A stretch of DNA of 9,724 nucleotides from JABDCI01 sp964475835 (GCA_964475835.1 CAYYYL010000063.1:1-9724); one strand, 5' to 3'. Numbered from the stretch's first letter, positions 1 through 7,725 are shown. Notes: a model not told the origin generated them from the letters alone. Numbers and translations: made by a program.

Positions 1-58
1 TATTGTAGCCATACGTCGCCGTCACACCGCGAGCCCAAGTGCGGGTTTTCACGCGGTA
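1..58 (-). pseudogene. Rhs/YD-repeat protein fragment, 5'-truncated, continues off the left edge
   Basis: Read from position 58 leftwards, the minus strand encodes 19 residues without a stop. They include RTWARGVTATYGYN, a typical YD/RHS repeat (R-T-W-x-R-G-V-x-T-x-Y-x-Y-[DN]). Such repeats build the beta-cage shell of Rhs and other polymorphic toxins. The frame is blocked just upstream: the adjoining element end supplies an in-frame TGA at 65-67, so the 5' part of this gene is missing and the fragment has no start of its own here. It has the same orientation as the Rhs gene at the right end of the window but is a separate copy, because that gene terminates inside the window. The piece is short, so the call rests on the repeat pattern alone. 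Confidence 0.65.
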
Positions 59-77
59 AAGGGGTCAGTCCCATTAA
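59..77 (+). repeat. Left inverted repeat (REP-like end) of the RAYT element
   Basis: AAGGGGTCAGTCCCATTAA is the exact reverse complement of positions 1106-1124. It contains a small GGG/CCC dyad, as REP sequences do. It includes the stop codon of the transposase gene (TAA on the minus strand at 74-76) and puts a TGA in frame with the Rhs fragment to its left. Confidence 0.85.
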
Positions 78-1072
78 TCTATATTATTTAACCTTTTCCA
101 TTGGTTTTTGAGTTTCGCATTCCCTTCCAATTGCTCCCCCACCAACCAAATCCCACAGCTTAAACCGCCTGCAGTACGTGCACCCAACCTTTGAGCCAAC
201 CACTTGACTCCGACCTTGGTTCTCGAACGAATCCAGCGAGCCAATAGGGCACGCTCAAGCCCCTTCAGTTTCATCTCCTGGTATTGTAGCTCCTTAAGCG
301 CCTTTCCCAACAAACCTTCAGCACGGTCCTCCTCCATCGCCTCAACCGCCGCACCCGTCCAACTGTCCCGCTCATGAGGCGCTTCGGACATCTCTTCAAG
401 CATTTCCTTCATCTTTTCCACAAATGATTCAGAGCCCAAACACCAACCCCGTCGGATCTTTTTAAGCGCTTGGTCATCCTCATTCACGTCCGCTATTCGA
501 CCCTCGAGATAGTTACGATACTCGCGACGTGAACGACTCTTCCAGTTTCTCATTCCAAGTTCTTCATAAACTCTATTCCACTTGAGCCAATCCGGTTTTC
601 CCTTTCGACTTCCGGCCAGCCACCCCGCACTGCTCCATGGATCCTTCAATAACCCTTTGATCTCCCTCTCCTTTTTGGAACGAACAGGGTTCAGGTGAAT
701 ATAGTCGCTCACCGTTAAAAAATAGCCTTTTGCTTCCACGTCCACCAGAAGCGCCTTGTACCGCCCCTGGAACAGATGCCCAAATGTTTTGTGCCGCACG
801 TTATAGCGCCGGGTGTACGTCGAATTCAGGTATTGCATCCCCTTGACGAGCGTCGGCCGCACGGTTTCGATGAGAAGATGGTAGTGGTTCTTCATCAGAA
901 CGAAGCTGTGCACGTGCCAGCCACTAGATTCACACGTCTCAGCCAGTGTCTTCATGAAGATCATCCGATCCACGTCATCCTCATAAATGGGCTCAAGCCG
1001 ATCCCCTCGATTCATCACATGGTAGATCGCTCCCGCATATTCGATCCGTGGCGCTCGAGCCATAATCCCCAT
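74..1072 (-). CDS. REP-associated tyrosine transposase (Y1_Tnp / RAYT family, HUH nuclease)
   Basis: This 332-residue protein belongs to the Y1 transposase family (IS200/IS605-like TnpA, RAYT branch), which nicks and rejoins single-stranded DNA at REP-like hairpins. The N-terminus reads ARAPRIEYAGAIYHVMNRG, the usual family opening. The HUH motif is H63-Y64-H65 in LMKNHYHLL. A GHLFQGRYKA segment is at residues 98-107, and DYIHLNPVR at 123-131 contains the likely catalytic tyrosine Y124. Residues beyond about 140 form the extension seen in long RAYTs. It is charged and helical and ends in a helix-turn-helix-like part (about 285-315, with VKWLAQRLGAR) that could bind DNA. The E. coli protein is about 165 residues, so this is a long variant. 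Two starts are possible: ATG at 1072 or ATG at 1063. The second gives the family's usual MAR- start, while the first has GAGAG five bases upstream. The catalytic motifs look intact. Confidence 0.9.
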   Translation of the reverse strand: MGIMARAPRIEYAGAIYHVMNRGDRLEPIYEDDVDRMIFMKTLAETCESSGWHVHSFVLMKNHYHLLIETVRPTLVKGMQYLNSTYTRRYNVRHKTFGHLFQGRYKALLVDVEAKGYFLTVSDYIHLNPVRSKKEREIKGLLKDPWSSAGWLAGSRKGKPDWLKWNRVYEELGMRNWKSRSRREYRNYLEGRIADVNEDDQALKKIRRGWCLGSESFVEKMKEMLEEMSEAPHERDSWTGAAVEAMEEDRAEGLLGKALKELQYQEMKLKGLERALLARWIRSRTKVGVKWLAQRLGARTAGGLSCGIWLVGEQLEGNAKLKNQWKRLNNID

Positions 1073-1105
1073 CTACACTCTCAGTAGGGTGGCAGGCATT
1101 ACATT

Positions 1106-1124
1106 TTAATGGGACTGACCCCTT
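1106..1124 (+). repeat. Right inverted repeat (REP-like end) of the RAYT element
   Basis: TTAATGGGACTGACCCCTT is a perfect 19-bp inverted copy of 59-77. Its last T, followed by AA, forms a TAA stop (1124-1126) directly before the first sense codon of the cyclase remnant. The inner 14 bases ACTGACCCCTTAAT (1114-1127) recur at 8301-8314. Confidence 0.85.
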
Positions 1125-1126
1125 AA

Positions 1127-1846
1127 TTGAACCCGACCGACATCGTCCACGAGCTTGGAAAATATCTCGAACTTATGTCCGGCGTGATCAAGGTCAACGC
1201 CGGCACGCTCGACAAATTCATGGGTGACGGCATTCTCGCCTTTTTTAACGCACCCAACCCCGTCCCAGATCATCCAGCTAAAGCCTGTCGTGCCGCCCTG
1301 CAGGCGATTGAAAAATTAAAATCACTCGAAACCACATCCTCCTGCCGTGGTTTTTTCCGTGCCCGGATCGGACTGCACACCGGGAAAGCCCTCGTCGGTA
1401 ACATCGGCACCCCCGACCGCTTCGCCTATACCGTCATCGGCGACGTCGTGAACCTCGCAAGCCGGCTCGAACGCCTGAACAAAATTTATGGCACCCGCCT
1501 GATGGGAAGTGCCGCACTGAAGGACGCTGCTGGCAATGGATTCGAATGGCGCTTGCTCGACCGCGTCGTCGTCATTGGAAGGGAGGAAACCACTTCCATC
1601 TATGAACTCCTTGGCGAAGCCGGAACCGTTCATTCAAACGTCCTCCGTGCCCGGGATCTTTACGAAAAAGGTCTGGCCGTTTATTGGGACCGGAACTTTG
1701 AAAAAGCACTTTCCCTTTTTCTTGAATCGACGGAATGGGTTCCCACCGACCGGGCCGCACAGCTCATGGCCTCGCGGTGTGCCGAATTCCAGCATCAATC
1801 ACCCAGCGAAGATTGGAACGGCGTCTATATTCTTGCTTCCAAATAA
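1127..1846 (+). pseudogene. Class III adenylate/guanylate cyclase, 5'-truncated remnant
   Basis: The 239 codons encode most of a class III nucleotide cyclase catalytic domain, which makes cAMP or cGMP from ATP or GTP. Visible motifs are LDKFMGDGILAFF (K30 for base recognition, D34 as second metal-binding Asp), ARIGLHTGKALVGNIG (79-94) and VIGDVVNLASRLE (103-115, with base-selecting D106 and transition-state N109 and R113). The tail after about 165, with EDWNGVY, is typical of cyclases whose missing N-terminus carries sensor domains such as CHASE2. The start of the catalytic domain, normally F-x-D-I-x-G-F-T with the first metal-binding Asp, is absent. The reading frame meets a TAA at 1124-1126 made by the RAYT end. 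The only possible starts are a TTG at 1127 with no Shine-Dalgarno or an internal ATG at 1175. I infer a dead remnant. A truncated product without the first metal ligand should not be catalytically active alone. Confidence 0.8.
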
Positions 1847-1962
1847 ACCCACTTAGAGAGTCTCCGCCCTCAACCGATCAACAGTCCTCGAATGATGTCT
1901 TCGTTCACACAAACATTCACTTCTGTCCTCTCTCATTTCCAATCTTCGGCGCTCGACACCGA

Positions 1963-2415
1963 TCAATGTCCGTCGCATGTGCACGCATATTCGGCATGTT
2001 TGCATCCACCGCACACACTCGTGTTTAGAGGAATGCGGAAGTTCTTCACCTTTGCGACTGCGCTTGTTTTCAGCTGCAAGACAACCGTATAGCCGTCCCC
2101 ATCCGGAAGCGGAACCTTCGAAACCAGGGCGTCTTCCTTCTTTTCAAAATCGATCTTCTTTTTACCATCTTTTGTTTCCGCAAGTGCGGTGACTCCCTGA
2201 TCCGCAAGCGCGACAGACTTCAGATTGGAATCGTAAAATGTGACGATCGCTGTTCGGTCTTTTTCAACAAAGAACTCGGCTTTGACTCCCTCGGCTTCTA
2301 GAAGTCGTCCTCCTTTGGGGCCAGCAACGATTTTCTCGCCATGCGCCACATGGGTTGCGAACAACAGAACAATGATGGGTATGACTGGCTGTATGGTTTT
2401 CATGTTTCCTTTCAT
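1963..2415 (-). CDS. Small exported protein with Cys/His metal-binding tail, last gene of the efflux operon
   Basis: This is a 150-residue protein from the upstream ATG, or 146 from M5 (ATG at 2403). An N-terminal signal peptide (hydrophobic PVIPIIVLLFA, likely cleavage near residue 26) points to the periplasm. The middle, beginning GPKGGRLLEAEGVKAEFFVEK, looks like a beta-rich domain and recalls proteins encoded beside RND metal pumps, but I cannot name a family. The last 16 residues carry C135, C138, H140, C145, C147 and H150 (CGGCKHAEYACTCDGH), a probable metal-binding site. The gene overlaps the stop of the RND pump by four bases (ATGA, 2412-2415), so it belongs to the same operon. The second ATG has AAAGGA just upstream inside the reading frame and gives a cleaner signal peptide, so it may be the real start. 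An inferred role is a periplasmic metal buffer or chaperone for the pump. Confidence 0.7.
   Translation of the reverse strand: MKGNMKTIQPVIPIIVLLFATHVAHGEKIVAGPKGGRLLEAEGVKAEFFVEKDRTAIVTFYDSNLKSVALADQGVTALAETKDGKKKIDFEKKEDALVSKVPLPDGDGYTVVLQLKTSAVAKVKNFRIPLNTSVCGGCKHAEYACTCDGH
2407..2412 (-). promoter_or_regulatory. Shine-Dalgarno-like AAAGGA favouring the internal start at 2403
   Basis: AAAGGA on the minus strand lies three bases before the ATG at 2401-2403 and inside the first codons of the longer reading frame. The longer start at 2413-2415 has no nearby purine box, the nearest GGAG being about 21 bases away, but it overlaps the upstream stop and could use coupling. The spacing of three is short, so the choice stays open. 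Confidence 0.4.
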
Positions 2416-5400
2416 GATTGGGATGAAATTGCTTCACTCCTTTGTTTAAGCAACGCCCGCCTCTCGCCCCATTCGTAAAGAGTTGGAAGCAGAACGAGTG
2501 TCAAAAAGGTGGAGCTTAAGATTCCGCCAATCACAACTGTCGCAAGTGGCCTCTGAACCTCGGCACCCGCACCAGTGGCGAGCGCCATGGGGAGAAAACC
2601 AAGGCTCGCGACCAAAGCAGTCATGAGCTTCGGACGCAATCGGGTCAACGCCCCCTCAACGACCGCTTCCCGTAAGCTTCGCCCCTCCTGACGCAATTGA
2701 TTGACGAAACTAACCAGCATAAGGCCGTTGAGAATGGCAATCCCACTGAGCGCAATGAATCCAACCGCAGCGGAAATACTGAAAGGCATTCCCCGAAGCC
2801 AGAGTGCGAAAATGCCGCCGGTCACCGCGAGGGGAATGCAAACAAAGATCAGCGTCGCCTGGCGAATGCTTTGGAACGACAGGAAAATCAAAATAAAAAC
2901 AAACAACAACGCGCTAGGCACAACAACATTCAACCGCTTTCGCGCCGCCTGGAGGTTTTCAAACTGACCCCCAAATTCAAAATAGTATCCTGCTGGAAAG
3001 ATGATTTCGGATCTGATTTTTGCTTCGGCCTCTTTTACAAAGCTCTCCACATCCCGTTCTCGCAAATTAATGAGAATGGCCAAACGCCTTTGATTTGACT
3101 CGCGCGTCACTGTGCCAACCTGTTCAGTCATCTCCAATTTAGCCACGTCGGCCAATGCGATCAATCCGCCATCCTCGGTGCGCAACGGCAAACGTTTTAT
3201 CAGTGCCAGATCCTCCCGAAGCTTTTCATGAAGCCGAACCACGACAGGATGGCGACGATTCCCTTCGATAAGGGTCCCCACTTCCTTGCCTCCGAGTGCC
3301 ATCGCCACCACTTTATTGACTTCATCCGCCTGAACGTTGTAGCGCTTCATGGCCTGACGATCCGGTGTGATTTCCAGCATCGGAGACTTGCCGATGGCCT
3401 CAAATTCCACGTCGCCTCCACCTGGAATTTTACGCAACACATCACGCACGGCCATCGTGAGATGTTCCAATTCTGCAAAGTCGTCTCCGAAGATTTTTAC
3501 GGACAGATCCGCGCGGGCTCCAGCCATGATCTCGTTGAACCTCAACTGAATGGGCTGCGAAAAGAGCAATGCTTGTCCAGGGACATGGATCAAGAGCTCC
3601 TCTTGCATCAACGCAATGATCTGCTCCTTTGATGCCGTCCTGCCATGGATTTTGCGCCATTTCTCTTTTGGCTGCCAAAAAATGAATGTGTCCGACACAT
3701 TGGGCCCCATGGGATCGGTGGCAATCTCCGGTGTCCCGATTCGTGAGAAGATGCTGTGAATCTCTGGAAATTTCGCCAGAAGGACCTTTTCGGATCTCTT
3801 TTGCAAATCCAGCGAAGCCTCGAGCCCTGCGCTGGAACTGCGAATCATCTGAAGCGTGATCGATCCTTCATCGAGTTGGGGGATGAATTCCATACCAAGG
3901 CGTGTGAACACCAGCAGTGAAACAGCAAAGAGAAGGACAGCCGCGCTAACAACGACCACTCTGCAGCGAAGGGCGAAGTCCAGGATGGGGGCATACAACT
4001 GCTTGGCGCCGCGAACGACAAAATTATCCTCTTCACTCATTTTTCCACTGAGAAAATAGGAGCACAACGCTGGCATCAACGTCAGCGAAAGGACAAGCGC
4101 ACCAACCAAAGCGAAAATCACCGTAACAGCCATCGGCTTAAACATCTTCCCTTCAATGCCTGTAAGGGCAAGAATCGGAACGTAAACCACGGTGATGATA
4201 AGCACGCCGAAAAACATCGGACTGGCGACATCCTTGGCAGACATGAGGACCTCGCGAGCCCGTTCGGCGGCGTTCAGTTTACGTCCAAGCACATGCTGCT
4301 TATGTGCAAGATGACGGATAATATTTTCCACCATCACCACCGCACCGTCGATGATCAGGCCGAAGTCAATCGCACCCAGACTCATCAAGTTGCCTGAAAT
4401 GCGGTTGCACACCATTCCAGTAATCGCAAAGAGCATCGAAAGCGGGATTGCGAGGGCAACAATTAAAGCCGCGCGCCAGTTTCCAAGAAACGCAAAAAGA
4501 ACCACGACGACTAAAATCGCCCCTTCGAATAAACTGTTTTCCACCGTTCGAATCGTTCGATTCACCAGATGAGATCGATCATACGCAGAGCGAATCTCAA
4601 CACCCGGAGGGAGCTTCTCCTGGATATGTTTTAGTTTTTCGTGAATCGCACCCGCCACAAGGCGGCTGTTTTCTCCCATTAGCATGATTGCCGTTCCAAC
4701 CAGACCCTCCTCGCCGTTGACCGTGGATGCACCTGTTCGAAAATTTGCCCCGATACCCACATCAGCCACATCCTTCACGGTCATGGCAGCGACGCCGGCG
4801 CCGAACTTCAGGGGAAGATCAGCGATCTGCTCCGTTGTTTGCACCCGCGTCGCGGCACGGATCACAATCTGCTCGCCGCCCACCTCAATGAGCCCGCCTC
4901 CGACATTCTGGACGTTTTCCGAAAGCCTTTCGGTAAGTTCGTCCAGGGTCACCCCTGCATTGGTGAGTTTTTGAGGATTGGGCATGACCACGATTTGGCG
5001 TTCATACCCACCGGAGGTATTCACTTCCGCCACTCCGGGAGTCCCTCGAAGCATCGGTTTGATCATGTATTCCTGAATCATCTTGAGATTCATCAGTTGC
5101 TCGCGCGGTGTGGATGGCTTGTTTGGTGCATCATTCTTGTAAGCGACGATGTAGTGGTAGATTTCACCAAGCCCCGTGCTGATGGGCGCCAGTTTCGGCT
5201 GCACCCCGGGAGGAAGATCCTCGAGCACGCTTTGAAGTCGCTCGGCAACCAACTGGCGGGTCCTATAAACGTCAGTCCCGTCTTCAAACGTCATGGTGAC
5301 CTGAGACAGGCCGAATTTTGAAAGGGATCTGGATTCAGTCATGCGCTGAAGTCCCGACATCTCGTTTTCGATCGGAAATGTGACCAGTTTCTCAATTTCC

Positions 5401-5576
5401 TCGGGTGCAAGCACGGGCACGACGGTATTGATCTGCACCTGAATGCTCGTGATATCAGGTACCGCGTCAATGGAGAGCCTGGACGCGGACCAGAGTCCCA
5501 CAACGATCAAGACGACAGTCGCAAAAAGAACGAACGCGCGTTGCCGCAAAGAGAATTCGAGGAGTCGCTGAATCAT
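2412..5576 (-). CDS. czcA: Heavy-metal efflux RND transporter, CzcA/CusA family
   Basis: This 1054-residue inner-membrane proton/cation antiporter is full length for the HME-RND family (about 1,020-1,070). It takes metal from the periplasm or cytoplasm and passes it to an outer-membrane channel. TM1 is at about 13-31, followed by SIDAVPDIT (35-43). TM4 carries the family signature GAIDFGLIIDGAVVMVEN (401-418) with the proton-relay residues D404, D410 and E417, equivalent to CzcA D402, D408 and E415. The second half repeats the fold, with FIPQLDEGS (564-572) at the periplasmic porter region and further membrane helices between about 870 and 1040. FSQPIQLRFNEIMAGARAD (672-690) is the CzcA/NccA-type version, which favours divalent cations (Co, Zn, Cd, Ni) over the Cu/Ag-type CusA. 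The exact metal is an inference. The ATG at 5576 has AAGG at 5584-5587 with seven bases spacing, and lies 16 bp after the adaptor stop. Its TGA overlaps the next gene. Confidence 0.93.
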   Translation of the reverse strand: MIQRLLEFSLRQRAFVLFATVVLIVVGLWSASRLSIDAVPDITSIQVQINTVVPVLAPEEIEKLVTFPIENEMSGLQRMTESRSLSKFGLSQVTMTFEDGTDVYRTRQLVAERLQSVLEDLPPGVQPKLAPISTGLGEIYHYIVAYKNDAPNKPSTPREQLMNLKMIQEYMIKPMLRGTPGVAEVNTSGGYERQIVVMPNPQKLTNAGVTLDELTERLSENVQNVGGGLIEVGGEQIVIRAATRVQTTEQIADLPLKFGAGVAAMTVKDVADVGIGANFRTGASTVNGEEGLVGTAIMLMGENSRLVAGAIHEKLKHIQEKLPPGVEIRSAYDRSHLVNRTIRTVENSLFEGAILVVVVLFAFLGNWRAALIVALAIPLSMLFAITGMVCNRISGNLMSLGAIDFGLIIDGAVVMVENIIRHLAHKQHVLGRKLNAAERAREVLMSAKDVASPMFFGVLIITVVYVPILALTGIEGKMFKPMAVTVIFALVGALVLSLTLMPALCSYFLSGKMSEEDNFVVRGAKQLYAPILDFALRCRVVVVSAAVLLFAVSLLVFTRLGMEFIPQLDEGSITLQMIRSSSAGLEASLDLQKRSEKVLLAKFPEIHSIFSRIGTPEIATDPMGPNVSDTFIFWQPKEKWRKIHGRTASKEQIIALMQEELLIHVPGQALLFSQPIQLRFNEIMAGARADLSVKIFGDDFAELEHLTMAVRDVLRKIPGGGDVEFEAIGKSPMLEITPDRQAMKRYNVQADEVNKVVAMALGGKEVGTLIEGNRRHPVVVRLHEKLREDLALIKRLPLRTEDGGLIALADVAKLEMTEQVGTVTRESNQRRLAILINLRERDVESFVKEAEAKIRSEIIFPAGYYFEFGGQFENLQAARKRLNVVVPSALLFVFILIFLSFQSIRQATLIFVCIPLAVTGGIFALWLRGMPFSISAAVGFIALSGIAILNGLMLVSFVNQLRQEGRSLREAVVEGALTRLRPKLMTALVASLGFLPMALATGAGAEVQRPLATVVIGGILSSTFLTLVLLPTLYEWGERRALLKQRSEAISSQS

Positions 5577-5592
5577 GGAATGGCCTTGTTGA

Positions 5593-6369
5593 TTAGTGTC
5601 CGTCTGCGCAAGCGACCCCCCCTTTGATGGCCTGCAATTCGGCCATCCAGATCGCCGGAACAGGCTTCTTCACCACTTGATCTCCCTCATAGAGGCCATC
5701 TTTGATTTCCACCATTTCACCCATTTCAGAACCGGGAACAACTGGCGTTCGGAATAGATATTTGTCGTTTACGACATAAGCAAATGTACCGGTCGCGGTT
5801 TTTAACAGCGCGGAGGTCGGAATCGTCCGAACGCTCTCCCTTTTCCTCGAACCAAGCTGGACATGAAGCATGGAACCCACCTTCAGCCGATGTTCCGGAT
5901 CGGGGATCTGCACAATCACTTCAACTCCACCAAGTGCTATTTCAGTATAAGGATTGAGCTGAAGAACTTTCCCGCTGATCGCTCCGTTCGCAAGACACGG
6001 AACTTCCAAAGCCACCTCCTGGTCGACTTGAATCTGTTTCGCAAGTTCCGGGGAAACAACTCCTGTCCCGTATGCCTGATTGGGTTTTGCCCGCGTGGAC
6101 CTCACCATGACACTTGCTTCCCGATAGATCTGAATGGGCACACCGGACTTTTCAACGATTTCCTGATCTGTAACTCCAACAATTTCGAGTCCGAGGGACT
6201 TCGCCGTCTCATCTGCAACCTCCAATCCTTTCCCTTCCCTAAAGATGACACCCACAACTTCGGGTGAAGCTTTCTTCTCAGAAGCGGATGGTTGACAGCC
6301 GCACCCGCAGATCAAAATAAAAAGCAGCATGGATTGAGATGTGAACTTTACGAACATGGTTGTTTTCAT
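5593..6369 (-). CDS. Short periplasmic adaptor (membrane-fusion protein) of the RND pump, CzcB/CusB-like
   Basis: This 258-residue protein is encoded between the outer-membrane factor and the RND pump, where the adaptor always sits in Czc/Cus operons. The export signal ends in ICGCGC; C23 could be a lipoprotein cysteine with a non-standard lipobox (I-C-G-C). Residues about 98-175 look like the beta-barrel part of adaptors, with GTGVVSPELAKQIQVDQEVAL and VIVQIPDPEHRLKVGSMLHVQL. Residues about 180-235 resemble the membrane-proximal domain, with IPTSALL, and V-x-x-G-L-x-x-G-D appears as IKDGLYEGDQVV. Typical CzcB/CusB proteins have 380-520 residues; I see no coiled-coil alpha-hairpin and only a rudimentary lipoyl region before the barrel. 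The C-terminus, ELQAIKGGVACADGH, ends with a possible metal ligand set (C254, D256, H258). Its ATG overlaps the OMF stop (ATGA, 6366-6369), and the pump follows after 16 bp. Confidence 0.8.
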   Translation of the reverse strand: MKTTMFVKFTSQSMLLFILICGCGCQPSASEKKASPEVVGVIFREGKGLEVADETAKSLGLEIVGVTDQEIVEKSGVPIQIYREASVMVRSTRAKPNQAYGTGVVSPELAKQIQVDQEVALEVPCLANGAISGKVLQLNPYTEIALGGVEVIVQIPDPEHRLKVGSMLHVQLGSRKRESVRTIPTSALLKTATGTFAYVVNDKYLFRTPVVPGSEMGEMVEIKDGLYEGDQVVKKPVPAIWMAELQAIKGGVACADGH

Positions 6370-7703
6370 TTTTTCTCGGTTGCTTTGAAATCACCATGAA
6401 TCGTGTCCGTTGATCCCGTAAGCAATTGCAGATCGAGGTAATCCCTCCACATGCCCAGAAGGGCATCATTATAAGCCCGTTGCGCGATCAGGAACTGTCG
6501 CTGCGTTTCCAGGTAGAGTTGAATATGGATGGCGCCAAGGCGGTATTGACGGTCCGCCAGATCCGCAGCGTCCCGCAGATTGGCAATCAGATCCCCGGGT
6601 ATCTTTTCGAGCTGGTTCCTAAAAAGCTCAAAAGAGCGGAATCTCCTGGCAATTTCAGTTTCGACTTTGTGGCGTGCATCCTGCAAGCGCGCATCCGCTT
6701 GCGAACTCCGAGCTCTCGCCGCATCGATGTTACCCTGGTTCCAATCCCAAAGAGGAAGCCGAACCATGAAGGTAAAACCCATGTTTTCCTCACGTTCACC
6801 CGCGTGGTCGAGACTGTAAAAGGGGCCGACAGAGAAATCGGGGGCCGATTCGAGCTTGCTTGCGGAAAGTTCGTTTACCGCCTTTTCGAGCTCAATCGCG
6901 TGAGCCCGGAGTTGGAAATTACGAGCGAGACCAAACTGAACCAATTGATCTGCAGCAGGAAGTCCTGGCGCATTTTCCACCGTCACTTTCAGATTAAGGG
7001 TTTGGTTCGCAGGACGTCCCATGAGCCGATTGAGCTCCAGCCGGGATTCCTCGCGCTCCTGAATGAACTCCCTTGCTTGCGCAAGAATTTCCACAAGGCC
7101 GCCTTCAATAACACGACGCTCTAGAAACGGTTGCGATCCACCGGTGGCACGCTGTGCGAGAAGCAAGATCAATTCCGAACTTCGCTCGGTGATCTCTTCG
7201 GCGGCTGCGGCGTTGAGAACCGCCACCTGATGTTGAAGGGCAAGGATTCGGACCTGACCAGCCAATGCCAACCGGAATTGCTCAAGTCCAAGCTCGGCCA
7301 GGTGAACATCCTGATTGGCGATGGCTTTTCGAAGGCTCCCTTTGCCTGGAAACTCAAAGGTTTGAACAATTGACAACGATCGTGTCGTTCCTTCGCCCTG
7401 AATAGCACTCTCGCCATTCTTGACGCGGCGCTCTCCATAATCTCCCGAAACTTCAGGATTCTTCCACAGCCCGGCTTGCCGCCTTCGACCCTTTGCGATA
7501 TCCACTTCAGCCCCAAATGAGCGCAGCTCCGCATTATTGCGAAGCGTTGCCTCAACAAGATCGTCTATTGTCTCAGCAGAGGATGTGGGATTGGATTCGG
7601 TGCCAAAACTCACCTGAAGTAAAATCACACATGAGAAAAGGAGTCCCAGGGCAGCATTCCAAACGCTGCTTCTTTGATTTTCAACAGAGTGTCTTATTGT
7701 CAT
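6366..7703 (-). CDS. TolC-family outer-membrane factor of the metal efflux system (CzcC-like)
   Basis: This 445-residue protein matches the usual length of CzcC/CusC-type channels (about 420-460). A signal peptide covers residues 1 to about 35 (NAALGLLFSCVILLQVSFG). The early segment GRRRQAGLWKNPEVSGDYG (52-70) matches the A-x-x-x-P-N-P-x-L pattern at the start of the first OEP repeat. Two long helical OEP repeats follow (about 45-240 and 260-430), rich in Q, A, E and R heptads and ending with YRLGAIHIQLYLETQRQFL, the usual second-repeat motif. It would form the outer-membrane exit duct of the tripartite pump. Its TGA overlaps the adaptor ATG by four bases. The ATG at 7703 has no strong Shine-Dalgarno. 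The 110-bp gap to the preceding small gene holds a hairpin. Confidence 0.88.
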   Translation of the reverse strand: MTIRHSVENQRSSVWNAALGLLFSCVILLQVSFGTESNPTSSAETIDDLVEATLRNNAELRSFGAEVDIAKGRRRQAGLWKNPEVSGDYGERRVKNGESAIQGEGTTRSLSIVQTFEFPGKGSLRKAIANQDVHLAELGLEQFRLALAGQVRILALQHQVAVLNAAAAEEITERSSELILLLAQRATGGSQPFLERRVIEGGLVEILAQAREFIQEREESRLELNRLMGRPANQTLNLKVTVENAPGLPAADQLVQFGLARNFQLRAHAIELEKAVNELSASKLESAPDFSVGPFYSLDHAGEREENMGFTFMVRLPLWDWNQGNIDAARARSSQADARLQDARHKVETEIARRFRSFELFRNQLEKIPGDLIANLRDAADLADRQYRLGAIHIQLYLETQRQFLIAQRAYNDALLGMWRDYLDLQLLTGSTDTIHGDFKATEKK

Positions 7704-7725
7704 TTCGTTGGTTCGGTTGATCCAG

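Larger units (their letters stand above)
59..1124 (-). mobile_element. RAYT-type single-gene element (Y1 transposase with REP-like ends)
   Basis: A 1066-bp unit is bounded by 19-bp perfect inverted repeats (59-77 and 1106-1124) and holds one Y1 transposase gene. REP-associated tyrosine transposases are domesticated or semi-mobile HUH single-strand transposases associated with REP palindromes. They do not normally create target duplications, and none is visible here. The organisation is very compact: the transposase stop codon lies inside the left repeat. The flanks are unrelated broken genes (an Rhs fragment on the left, a cyclase 3' part on the right), so the unit sits at a rearrangement point. 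Whether the whole unit moves, or only the short ends are scattered by the protein, cannot be decided from the sequence. Confidence 0.75.

Noticed and set aside
59..1124. Target-site duplication flanking the element.
   Set aside because: The bases outside the repeats (GGTA on the left, AATTG on the right) do not match, and Y1 enzymes do not normally make duplications.
1322..1633. A 103-codon minus-strand frame inside the cyclase remnant.
   Set aside because: The plus-strand frame carries clear cyclase motifs over the same bases, so the opposite frame is a shadow.
1847..1962. An intrinsic terminator between the convergent cyclase remnant and efflux operon.
   Set aside because: Only a short AGAGAGTCTC dyad is present with no adjacent T-run on either strand, so no terminator is called.
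4839..5321. A 160-codon open frame on the plus strand.
   Set aside because: It lies opposite the RND pump gene, has no family features, and reflects the codon bias of the pump.
5863..6267. A 134-codon open frame on the plus strand.
   Set aside because: It is antisense to the adaptor gene and has no motif or plausible ribosome-binding site.
6426..7124. A 232-codon open frame on the plus strand.
   Set aside because: It is antisense to the outer-membrane factor gene, shows no recognisable motif or export signal, and that gene is clearly real on the other strand.
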